Source of the DNA: Liolophura sinensis
Lineage: Eukaryota > Mollusca > Polyplacophora > Chitonida > Chitonidae
Direction: 5' to 3'
NCBI RefSeq assembly: GCF_032854445.1
Contig: NW_027018531.1
Coordinates: 1 to 17,346 of the forward strand
DNA: 17,346 nt
Part shown: positions 8,773 to 17,346 of the stretch, piece after piece
Layout: each line of letters starts with the position of its first letter
How positions within the stretch are numbered: position 1 is the first letter of the stretch
The notes under the pieces: generated by a model
What the model was told of the DNA's origin: nothing
The model's database searches: none
The model's input: only the letters and a program-made list of their open reading frames with translations
Position numbers and translations under genes: made by a program

Positions 8773-9320
8773 AGATGCCTGACCCAATTGCGCATCTTTT
8801 GGCACCTTATTGATGTGGGTCAGTGTTCAATTGTACTTTTTACAGCAGACTGTATCAAGTACCTTGTGGTTTTTATATAAAAATGGTGTGGTTTTTCTAC
8901 ATGTAGATAAAGAGATTAAGTTTATCTTCGACTTAGAAGTAAGACATTTGCTGGGTGAGTTAAATGGGCTTGGCCCAAAGATTTGACATCTTCTGGGCTA
9001 CCGAAGGGCACATAACTTATAATCAAAAGTTGAATATAGTAATGACCAGTCGCGATGGTACATAGTACATGTAGCCGATTTCAATTAGCAAAAGGACCAG
9101 GCAAAAATCCAAAAGTAAAAAAAATGCTGCAATCGTGCTGGTAAGAGGCTAATCCGACGTATTTTGTGACGAGAAATCGAATGGTGCAAACCGCGTTGCT
9201 CTCCGACCAATACTTTTGGCTGTAGCCACAATTGAATCATCATTTATGTCAAAATCACGTGCCCAGCAACGGCTCTTACTCCATGGAAACCAAGGAAATT
9301 TCCAATTTTTCAACACCTGG
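8773..9320. repeat. Monomer M17, subtype B1
   Basis: Type B loop, GATGGTAC, GTAAAAAAAATGCTGC with a private G at about 9129, C at offset 530, AACACCTGG. 548 nt. Confidence 0.95.
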
Positions 9321-9868
9321 AGATGCCTGACCCAATTGCGCATCTTTTGGCACCTTATTGATGTGGGTCAGTGTTCAATTGTACTTTTTACAGCAGACTG
9401 TATCAAGTACCTTGTGGTTTTTATATAAAAATGGTGTGGTTTTTCTACATGTAGATAAAGACATTGAGTTTATCTTCGACTTAGAAGTAAGACATTTGCT
9501 GGGTGAGTTAAATGGGCTTGGCCCAAAGATTTGACATCTTCTGGGCTACCGAAGGGCACATAACTTATAATCAAAAGTTGAATATAGTAATGACCAGTCG
9601 CGATTGTACATAGTACATGTAGCCGATTTCAATGAGCAAAAGGACCAGGCAAAAATCCAAAAGTGGAAAAAATGTTCCAATGCTGCTGGTAAGAGGCTAA
9701 TCTGACGTATTTTGTGACGAGAAGTCGAATGGTGCAAACCGCGTTACTCTCCGACCAATACTTTTGGCTGTAGCCACAATTGAATCATCATTTATGTCAA
9801 AATCACGTGCCCAGCAACGGCTCTTACTCCATGGAAACCAAGGAAATTTGCAATTTTTCAACACCTGG
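9321..9868. repeat. Monomer M18, subtype A1
   Basis: TGG form, AATGAGC, CTGACG, GAAGTCG, GTTACTC. It has G at offset 530 and ends in AACACCTGG; M25 has the same combination. 548 nt. Confidence 0.95.
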
Positions 9869-10415
9869 AGATGCCTGACCCAATTGCGCATCTTTTGGCA
9901 CCTTATTGATGTGGGTCAGTGTTCAATTGTACTTTTTACAGCAGACTGTATCAAGTACCTTGTGGTTTTATATAAAAATGGTGTGGTTTTTCTACATGTA
10001 GATAAAGAGATTAAGTTTATCTTCGACTTAGAAGTAAGACATTTGCTGGGTGAGTTAAATGGGCTTGGCCCAAAGATTTGACATCTTCTGGGCTACCGAA
10101 GGGCACATAACTTATAATCAAAAGTTGAATATAGTAATGACCAGTCGCGATGGTACATAGTACATGTAGCCGATTTCAATTAGCAAAAGGACCAGGCAAA
10201 AATCCAAAAGTGGAAAAAATGTTCCAATGCTGCTGGTAAGAGGCTAATCTGACGTATTTTGTGACGAGAAATCGAATGGTGCAAACCGCGTTGCTCTCCG
10301 ACCAATACTTTTGGCTGTAGCCACAATTGAATCATCATTTATGTCAAAATCACGTGCCCAGCAACGGCTCTTACTCCATGGAAACCAAGGAAATTTCCAA
10401 TTTTTCAACACCTGG
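9869..10415. repeat. Monomer M19, B1 with short A1-like tract
   Basis: Starts as B1 (GAGATTAAG, GATGGTAC) but carries GTGGAAAAAATGTTCC and CTGACG like A1, then returns to GAAATCG and GTTGCTC. One T is missing from the T-run (TGGTTTTATAT). It precedes a second B copy. Confidence 0.95.
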
Positions 10416-10963
10416 AGATGCCTGACCCAATTGCGCATCTTTTGGCACCTTATTGATGTGGGTCAGTGTTCAATTGTACTTTTTACAGCAGACTGTATCA
10501 AGTACCTTGTGGTTTTTATATAAAAATGGTGTGGTTTTTCTACATGTAGATAAAGAGATTAAGTTTATCTTCGACTTAGAAGTAAGACATTTGCTGGGTG
10601 AGTTAAATGGGCTTGGCCCAAAGATTTGACATCTTCTGGGCTACCGAAGGGCACATAACTTATAATCAAAAGTTGAATATAGTAATGACCAGTCGCGATG
10701 GTACATAGTACATGTAGCCGATTTCAATTAGCAAAAGGACCAGGCAAAAATCCAAAAGTAAAAAAAATGCTCCAATCGTGCTGGTAAGAGGCTAATCCGA
10801 CGTATTTTGTGACGAGAAATCGAATGGTGCAAACCGCGTTGCTCTCCGACCAATACTTTTGGCTGTAGCCACAATTGAATCATCATTTATGTCAAAATCA
10901 CGTGCCCAGCAACGGCTCTTACTCCATGGAAACCAAGGAAATTTGCAATTTTTCAACAGCTGG
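10416..10963. repeat. Monomer M20, subtype B1
   Basis: GATGGTAC, GTAAAAAAAATGCTCC, CCGACG, G at 530, AACAGCTGG. It is the second B of the M19/M20 phase break. No indels. Confidence 0.95.
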
Positions 10964-11513
10964 AGATGCCTGACCCAATTGCGCATCTTTTGGCACCTTA
11001 TTGATGTGGGTCAGTGTTCAATTGTACTTTTTACAGCAGACTGTATCAAGTACCTTGTGTTTTTTTATATAAAAATGGTGTGGTTTTTCTACATGTAGAT
11101 AAAGACATTGAGTTTATCTTCGACTTAGAAGTAAGACATTTTGCTGGGTGAGTTAAATGGGCTTGGCCCAAAGATTTGACATCTTCTGGGCTACCGAAGG
11201 GCACATAACTTATAATCAAAAGTTGAATATAGTAATGACCAGTCGCGATTGTACATAGTACATGTAGCAGATTTCAATGAGCAAAAGGACCAGGCAAAAA
11301 TCCAAAAGTGGAAAAAATGTTCCAATGCTGCTGGTAAGAGGCTAATCCGACGTATTTTGTGACGAGAAATCGAATGGTGCAAACCGCGTTGCTCTCCGAC
11401 CAATACTTTTGGCTGTAGCCACAATTGAATCATCATTTATGTCAAAATCACGTGCCCAGCAACGGCTCTTACTCCATGGAAACCAAGGAAATTTCCAATT
11501 TTTCAACACCTGG
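10964..11513. repeat. Monomer M21, A1/A2 mosaic
   Basis: TGT form with one extra T, type A loop, AATGAGC (A1) but CCGACG, GAAATCG, GTTGCTC (A2). Private changes: extra T in ACATTTTGC and GTAGCAGATT instead of GTAGCCGATT. 550 nt. Confidence 0.95.
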
Positions 11514-12061
11514 AGATGCCTGACCCAATTGCGCATCTTTTGGCACCTTATTGATGTGGGTCAGTGTTCAATTGTACTTTTTACAGCAGACTGTATCAAG
11601 TACCTTGTGGTTTTTATATAAAAATGGTGTGGTTTTTCTACATGTAGATAAAGAGATTAAGTTTATCTTCGACTTAGAAGTAAGACATTTGCTGGGTGAG
11701 TTAAATGGGCTTGGCCCAAAGATTTGACATCTTCTGGGCTACCGAAGGGCACATAACTTATAATCAAAAGTTGAATATAGTAATGACCAGTCGCGATGGT
11801 ACATAGTACATGTAGCCGATTTCAATTAGCAAAAGGACCAGGCAAAAATCCAAAAGTAAAAAAAATGCTCTAGTCGTGCTGGTAAGAGGCTAATCCGACG
11901 TATTTTGTGACGAGAAATCGAATGGTGCAAACCGCGTTGCTCTCCGACCAATACTTTTGGCTGTAGCCACAATTGAATCATCATTTATGTCAAAATCACG
12001 TGCCCAGCAACGGCTCTTACTCCATGGAAACCAAGGAAATTTGCAATTTTTCAACAGCTGG
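11514..12061. repeat. Monomer M22, subtype B1
   Basis: GATGGTAC and GTAAAAAAAATGCTCT, followed by AGTCGTGC, two private substitutions at about 11870-11872. G at 530, AACAGCTGG. 548 nt. Confidence 0.95.
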
Positions 12062-12609
12062 AGATGCCTGACCCAATTGCGCATCTTTTGGCACCTTATT
12101 GATGTGGGTCAGTGTTCAATTGTACTTTTTACAGCAGACTGTATCAAGTACCTTGTGGTTTTTATATAAAAATGGTGTGGTTTTTCTACATGTAGATAAA
12201 GACATTGAGTTTATCTTCGACTTAGAAGTAAGACATTTGCTGGGTGAGTTAAATGGGCTTGGCCCAAAGATTTGACATCTTCTGGGCTACCGAAGGGCAC
12301 ATAACTTATAATCAAAAGTTGAATATAGTAATGACCAGTCGCGATTGTACATAGTACATGTAGCCGATTTCAATTAGCAAAAGGACCAGGCAAAAATCCA
12401 AAAGTGGAAAAAATGTTCCAATGCTGCTGGTAAGAGGCTAATCCGACGTATTTTGTGACGAGAAATCGAATGGTGCAAACCGCGTTGCTCTCCGACCAAT
12501 ACTTTTGGCTGTAGCCACAATTGAATCATCATTTATGTCAAAATCACGTGCCCAGCAACGGCTCTTACTCCATGGAAACCAAGGAAATTTCCAATTTTTC
12601 AACACCTGG
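12062..12609. repeat. Monomer M23, subtype A2
   Basis: TGG form, type A loop, AATTAGC, CCGACG, GAAATCG, C at 530, AACACCTGG. No indels. Confidence 0.95.
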
Positions 12610-13157
12610 AGATGCCTGACCCAATTGCGCATCTTTTGGCACCTTATTGATGTGGGTCAGTGTTCAATTGTACTTTTTACAGCAGACTGTATCAAGTACC
12701 TTGTTGTTTTTATATAAAAATGGTGTGGTTTTTCTACATGTAGATAAAGAGATTAAGTTTATCTTCGACTTAGAAGTAAGACATTTGCTGGGTGAGTTAA
12801 ATGGGCTTGGCCCAAAGATTTGACATCTTCTGGGCTACCGAAGGGCACATAACTTATAATCAAAAGTTGAATATAGTAATGACCAGTCGCGATTGTACAT
12901 AGTACATGTAGCCGATTTCAATTAGCAAAAGGACCAGGCAAAAATCCAAAAGTGGAAAAAATGTTCCAATCGTGCTGGTAAGAGGCTAATCCGACGTATT
13001 TTGTGACGAGAAATCGAATGGTGCAAACCGCGTTGCTCTCCGACCAATACTTTTGGCTGTAGCCACAATTGAATCATCATTTATGTCAAAATCACGTGCC
13101 CAGCAACGGCTCTTACTCCATGGAAACCAAGGAAATTTGCAATTTTTCAACACCTGG
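12610..13157. repeat. Monomer M24, B2 with mosaic poly-A segment
   Basis: TTG form, type B loop, GATTGTAC, GTGGAAAAAATGTTCC followed by AATCGTGCTGG, which otherwise belongs to B1. The A-to-B switch falls between 12964 and 12971. G at 530. Confidence 0.95.
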
Positions 13158-13705
13158 AGATGCCTGACCCAATTGCGCATCTTTTGGCACCTTATTGATG
13201 TGGGTCAGTGTTCAATTGTACTTTTTACAGCAGACTGTATCAAGTACCTTGTGGTTTTTATATAAAAATGGTGTGGTTTTTCTACATGTAGATAAAGACA
13301 TTGAGTTTATCTTCGACTTAGAAGTAAGACATTTGCTGGGTGAGTTAAATGGGCTTGGCCCAAAGATTTGACATCTTCTGGGCTACCGAAGGGCACATAA
13401 CTTATAATCAAAAGTTGAATATAGTAATGACCAGTCGCGATTGTACATAGTACATGTAGCCGATTTCAATGAGCAAAAGGACCAGGCAAAAATCCAAAAG
13501 TGGAAAAAATGTTCCAATGCTGCTGGTAAGAGGCTAATCTGACGTATTTTGTGACGGGAAGTGGAATGGTGCAAACCGCGTTACTCTCCGACCAATACTT
13601 TTGGCTGTAGCCACAATTGAATCATCATTTATGTCAAAATCACGTGCCCAGCAACGGCTGTTACTCCATGGAAACCAAGGAAATTTGCAATTTTTCAACA
13701 CCTGG
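13158..13705. repeat. Monomer M25, subtype A1
   Basis: TGG form, AATGAGC, CTGACG, GTTACTC, G at 530. Three private substitutions: GACGGGAAG, AAGTGGAATG (for AAGTCGAATG) and GGCTGTTACTCC. Confidence 0.95.
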
Positions 13706-14253
13706 AGATGCCTGACCCAATTGCGCATCTTTTGGCACCTTATTGATGTGGGTCAGTGTTCAATTGTACTTTTTACAGCAGACTGTATCAAGTACCTTGT
13801 GGTTTTTATATAAAAATGGTGTGGTTTTTCTACATGTAGATAAAGAGATTAAGTTTATCTTCGACTTAGAAGTAAGACATTTGCTGGGTGAGTTAAATGG
13901 GCTTGGCCCAAAGATTTGACATCTTCTGGGCTACCGAAGGGCACATAACTTATAATCAAAAGTTGAATATAGTAATGACCAGTCGCGATGGTACATAGTA
14001 CATGTAGCCGATTTCAATTAGCAAAAGGACCAGGCAAAAATCCAAAAGTAAAAAAAATGCTCCAATCGTGCTGGTAAGAGGCTAATCCGACGTATTTTGT
14101 GACGAGAAATCGAATGGTGCAAACCGCGTTGCTCTCCGACCAATACTTTTGGCTGTAGCCACAATTGAATCATCATTTATGTCAAAATCACGTGCCCAGC
14201 AACGGCTCTTACTCCATGGAAACCAAGGAAATTTGCAATTTTTCAACACCTGG
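13706..14253. repeat. Monomer M26, subtype B1
   Basis: GATGGTAC, GTAAAAAAAATGCTCC, CCGACG, G at 530, AACACCTGG. No indels. Confidence 0.95.
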
Positions 14254-14801
14254 AGATGCCTGACCCAATTGCGCATCTTTTGGCACCTTATTGATGTGGG
14301 TCAGTGTTCAATTGTACTTTTTACAGCAGACTGTATCAAGTACCTTGTGGTTTTTATATAAAAATGGTGTGGTTTTTCTACATGTAGATAAAGACATTGA
14401 GTTTATCTTCGACTTAGAAGTAAGACATTTGCTGGGTGAGTTAAATGGGCTTGGCCCAAAGATTTGACATCTTCTGGGCTACCGAAGGGCACATAACTTA
14501 TAATCAAAAGTTGAATATAGTAATGACCAGTCGCGATTGTACATAGTACATGTAGCCGATTTCAATGAGCAAAAGGACCAGGCAAAAATCCAAAAGTGGA
14601 AAAAATGTTCCAATGCTGCTGGTAAGAGGCTAATCTGACGTATTTTGTGACGAGAAGTCGAATGGTGCAAACCGCGTTACTCTCCGACCAATACTTTTGG
14701 CTGTAGCCACAATTGAATCATCATTTATGTCAAAATCACGTGCCCAGCAACGGCTCTTACTCCATGGAAACCAAGGAAATTTCCAATTTTTCAACACCTG
14801 G
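14254..14801. repeat. Monomer M27, subtype A1
   Basis: TGG form, AATGAGC, CTGACG, GAAGTCG, GTTACTC, C at 530, AACACCTGG. No indels. Confidence 0.95.
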
Positions 14802-15349
14802 AGATGCCTGACCCAATTGCGCATCTTTTGGCACCTTATTGATGTGGGTCAGTGTTCAATTGTACTTTTTACAGCAGACTGTATCAAGTACCTTGTGGTT
14901 TTTATATAAAAATGGTGTGGTTTTTCTACATGTAGATAAAGAGATTAAGTTTATCTTCGACTTAGAAGTAAGACATTTGCTGGGTGAGTTAAATGGGCTT
15001 GGCCCAAAGATTTGACATCTTCTGGGCTACCGAAGGGCACATAACTTATAATCAAAAGTTGAATATAGTAATGACCAGTCGCGATGGTACATAGTACATG
15101 TAGCCGATTTCAATTAGCAAAAGGACCAGGCAAAAATCCAAAAGTAAAAAAAATGCTCCAATCGTGCTGGTAAGAGGCTAATCCGACGTATTTTGTGACG
15201 AGAAATCGAATGGTGCAAACCGCGTTGCTCTCCGACCAATACTTTTGGCTGTAGCCACAATTGAATCATCATTTATGTCAAAATCACGTGCCCAGCAACG
15301 GCTCTTACTCCATGGAAACCAAGGAAATTTGCAATTTTTCAACAGCTGG
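14802..15349. repeat. Monomer M28, subtype B1
   Basis: GATGGTAC, GTAAAAAAAATGCTCC, CCGACG, G at 530, AACAGCTGG; the same diagnostic pattern as M20. No indels. Confidence 0.95.
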
Positions 15350-15896
15350 AGATGCCTGACCCAATTGCGCATCTTTTGGCACCTTATTGATGTGGGTCAG
15401 TGTTCAATTGTACTTTTTACAGCAGACTGTATCAAGTACCTTGTGTTTTTTATATAAAAATGGTGTGGTTTTTCTACATGTAGATAAAGACATTGAGTTT
15501 ATCTTCGACTTAGAAGTAAGACATTTGCTGGGTGAGTTAAATGGGCTTGGCCCAAAGATTTGACATCTTCTGGGCTACCGAAGGGCACATAACTTATAAT
15601 CAAAAGTTGAATATAGTAATGACCAGTCGCGATTGTACATAGTACATGTAGCCGATTTCAACGAGCAAAAGGACCAGGCAAAAATCCAAAAGTGGAAAAA
15701 ATGTTCAATGCTGCTGGTAAGAGGCTAATCCGACGTATTTTGTGACGAGAAATCGAATGGTGCAAACCGCGTTGCTCTCCGACCAATACTTTTGGCTGTA
15801 GCCACAATTGAATCATCATTTATGTCAAAATCACGTGCCCAGCAACGGCTCTTACTCCATGGAAACCAAGGAAATTTGCAATTTTTCAACAGCTGG
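15350..15896. repeat. Monomer M29, type A variant
   Basis: TGT form, type A loop, private AACGAGC at offset 312-318, CCGACG, G at 530, AACAGCTGG. One C missing in ATGTTCAATGC gives 547 nt. First A of the A-A junction. Confidence 0.95.
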
Positions 15897-16446
15897 AGAT
15901 GCCTGACCCAATTGCGCATCTTTTGGCACCTTATTGATGTGGGTCAGTGTTCAATTGTACTTTTTACAGCAGACTGTATCAAGTACCTTGTGTTTTTTAT
16001 ATAAAAAATGGTGTGGTTTTTCTACATGTAGATAAAGACATTGAGTTTATCTTCGACTTAGAAGTAAGACATTTGCTGGGTGGTTAATGGGCTTGCCCAA
16101 AGATTTGAACATCTTCTGGGCTACCGGAAGGGCACATAACTTATAATCAAAAGTTGAATATAGTAATGACCAGTCGCGATTGTACAATAGTACATGTAGC
16201 CGATTTCAATTAGCAAAAGGACCAGGCAAAAATCCAAAAGTGGAAAAAAATGTTCCAATGCTGCTGGTAAGGAGGCTAATCCGACGTATTTTGTGACGAG
16301 AAATCGAATGGTGCAAACCGCGTTGCTCTCCGACCAATACTTTTTGCTGTAGCCACAATTGAATCATCATTTATGTCAAAATCACGTGCCCAGCACGGCT
16401 CTTACTCCATGGAAACCAAGGAAATTTGCAATTTTCAAACACCTGG
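15897..16446. repeat. Monomer M30, subtype A2, many indels
   Basis: About ten single-base indels, including GGTGGTTAATGGG (two bases lost), CTTGCCCAAA, TTGAACATC, ACCGGAAGG, TACAATAG, AAGGAGG and CAGCACGG. The indels nearly cancel in length (550 nt). M31 shares its AAGGAGG and TCAAACACC forms. Confidence 0.93.
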
Positions 16447-16996
16447 AGATGCCTGACCCAATTGCGCATCTTTTGGCACCTTATTGATGTGGGTCAGTGT
16501 TCAATTGTACTTTTTACAGCAGACTGTATCAAGTACCTTGTGGTTTTTATATAAAAATGGTGTGGTTTTTCTACATGTAGTAAAGAGATTAAGTTTATCT
16601 TCGACTTAGAAGTAAGACATTTGCTGGGTGAGTTAAATGGGCTTGGCCCAAAGATTTGACATCTTCTGGGCTACCGAAGGGCACATAACTTATAATCAAA
16701 AGTTGAATATAGTAATGACCAGTCGCGATTGTACATAGTACATGTAGCCGATTTCAATTAGCAAAAGGACCAGGCCAAAAATCCAAAAGTGGAAAAAATG
16801 TTCCAATGCTGCTGGTAAGGAGGCTAATCCGACGTATTTTGTGACGAGAAATCGAATGGTGCAAACCGCGTTGCTCTCCGACCAATACTTTTGGCTGTAG
16901 CCACAATTGAATCATCATTTATGTCAAAATCACGTGCCCAGCAACGGCTCTTACTCCATGGAAACCAAGGAAATTTCCAATTTTTCAAACACCTGG
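16447..16996. repeat. Monomer M31, subtype B2
   Basis: Type B loop with GATTGTAC and GTGGAAAAAATG. Indels: GTAGTAAAGAG (one base lost in the hairpin arm), AGGCCAAAAATCC, AAGGAGG and TCAAACACC. TGG rather than TTG form. Confidence 0.93.
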
Positions 16997-17346
16997 AGAT
17001 GCCTGACCCAATTGCGCATCTTTTGGCACCTTATTGATGTGGGTCAGTGTTCAATTGTACTTTTTACAGCAGACTGTATCAAGTACCTTGTTGTTTTTAT
17101 ATAAAAATGGTGTGGTTTTTCTACATGTAGATAAGGACATTGAGTTTTATCTTCGACTTAGAAGTAAGACATTTGCTGGGTGAGTTAAATGGGCTAGTGC
17201 CCAAAGATTTGACATCTTCTGGGCTACCGAAGGGCACATAACTTATAATCAAAAGTTGAATATAGTAATGACCAGTCGCGATTGTACATAGTACATGTAG
17301 CCGATTTCAATTAGCAAAAGGACCAGGCAAAAATCCAAAAGTGGAA
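16997..17346. repeat. Monomer M32, partial, type A
   Basis: About 350 of 548 bases before the window ends. TTG form, otherwise seen only in B2 copies, followed by a type A loop (GACATTGAG). Private changes: ATAAGGACATTG, GAGTTTTATC and GGGCTAGTGCCC. Confidence 0.93.

Larger units (their letters stand above)
4384..10415. repeat. A/B dimer block 2 (M9-M19: BABABABABAB)
   Basis: Eleven monomers alternate strictly, beginning and ending with type B. The order B1-A1-B1-A2 at its start repeats that of M2-M5. G at offset 530 first appears here, in M12. Apart from M9, indels are nearly absent. Confidence 0.9.
10416..15896. repeat. A/B dimer block 3 (M20-M29: BABABABABA)
   Basis: Ten alternating monomers start with type B directly after the B copy M19 and end with type A directly before the A copy M30. 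Most copies carry G at offset 530. Its first five members (B1, A, B1, A2, B2) resemble in order those that open block 2. Confidence 0.9.
1..17346. repeat. Tandem satellite array, 548-bp monomer, 31 full copies plus one partial
   Basis: The same sequence recurs head to tail with a spacing of 548 bases (observed 537-553) and no interruption. Copies differ at a small set of linked sites. Offsets from the monomer start AGATGCCTGA: 96-97 (TGG, TGT or TTG before the T-run), 142 and 146 (C/G and G/A, type A or B), 285 (T/G), 314 (T/G), 345-346 (GG/AA), 355 (T/C), 362-363 (GC/CG), 383 (T/C), 404 (G/A), 426 (A/G), 530 (C/G), 542 (C/A) and 544 (C/G). G+C counted on M16 is about 40%. No gene, RNA gene or unique sequence interrupts the array, so neither array edge is in the window. 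The start phase is arbitrary. Satellite DNA is clear from sequence; a eukaryotic source and heterochromatic location are inferred. Confidence 0.98.
15897..17346. repeat. A/B dimer block 4 (M30-M32: ABA, truncated by window end)
   Basis: Three copies alternate again after the A-A junction. They carry the densest single-base indels in the window. The last copy is cut by the window edge, so the block continues an unknown distance. Confidence 0.85.

Noticed and set aside
8668-8880. Plus-strand frame of 70 codons (starting MAVATIESSF), recurring in every clean monomer
   Set aside because: It starts at TTG, not ATG, overlaps the antisense frame and crosses the monomer junction. In M19 the loss of one T extends it to 105 codons, as expected for a non-coding frame.
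1-17346. Tandem small-RNA gene array (5S rRNA, U1, U2, U4, U5, U6, tRNA or spliced-leader RNA)
   Set aside because: I compared the monomer on both strands with the conserved cores I know. None matched, and no tRNA A/B-box pair was found. GGTAAG and AATTTTTC occur but without the rest of a spliced-leader RNA layout.
1-17346. CENP-B box
   Set aside because: No site on either strand combines TTCG with CGGG at the required spacing. The nearest, TTCGACTTAGAAGTA, lacks the CGGG half.
1-17346. CRISPR array
   Set aside because: The repeat unit is 548 bp with no unique spacers between copies.
1-17346. Transposon or Helitron with internal tandem repeats
   Set aside because: No terminal repeats, target-site duplications or transposase fragments are visible. 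Array ends lie outside the window, so an origin from such an element cannot be excluded but is not supported.
1-17346. Bacterial operon, phage or defence system
   Set aside because: No frame longer than 105 codons, no ribosome-binding-site and gene layout, and uniform satellite from end to end.

Overview
The window is one uninterrupted tandem satellite array. I see no protein-coding gene, rRNA, tRNA, CRISPR array, insertion sequence or unique flanking sequence anywhere in it. A monomer of 548 bp (about 40% G+C, counted on one copy) is repeated head to tail 31 times in full, plus a 350-base partial copy at the right end. The long array, the absence of genes and the high similarity between copies fit eukaryotic satellite DNA (heterochromatic, pericentromeric, centromeric or subtelomeric). 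I cannot name the organism or the satellite family from sequence alone.

Monomers are numbered M1 to M32 from the first base; offsets are counted from the A of AGATGCCTGA. The copies fall into two main types by a 9-nt segment at offsets 140-148: type A reads GACATTGAG, type B reads GAGATTAAG. Types alternate along the array, giving a dimeric higher-order repeat of about 1,096 bp. The alternation fails at three junctions: M8/M9 (B-B, about 4383), M19/M20 (B-B, about 10415) and M29/M30 (A-A, about 15896). Other linked variants define subtypes. B1 has GATGGTAC at offset 282 and GTAAAAAAAATGCTCC at 343. B2 has the B loop followed by A-like sequence. A1 has AATGAGC, CTGACG, GAAGTCG and GTTACTC. A2 has AATTAGC, CCGACG, GAAATCG and GTTGCTC. 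Several copies (M6, M16, M19, M21, M24) are mosaics, which points to gene conversion or unequal exchange.

Region by region: M1-M9 (1-4935) carry many single-base indels, a 13-nt deletion (M2) and a 4-nt duplication (M9). M10-M29 (4936-15896) are almost free of indels. M30-M32 (15897-17346) are again dense in single-base indels. This pattern looks more like lower consensus quality at the two ends of an assembled contig than like biology. M2-M8 and M9-M15 match by subtype at six of seven positions, which suggests a seven-monomer segmental duplication and would explain the M8/M9 phase break.

Each monomer contains recurring short structures: a 45-nt inverted repeat, a 14-bp palindromic A/T tract containing TATATAAA, a 7-bp-stem hairpin whose loop holds the A/B diagnostic bases, a CACGTG palindrome in the context ATCACGTG, and GGAAATTTCC. 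Short open frames of about 60-105 codons recur on both strands once per monomer. I regard them as chance frames copied with the repeat.
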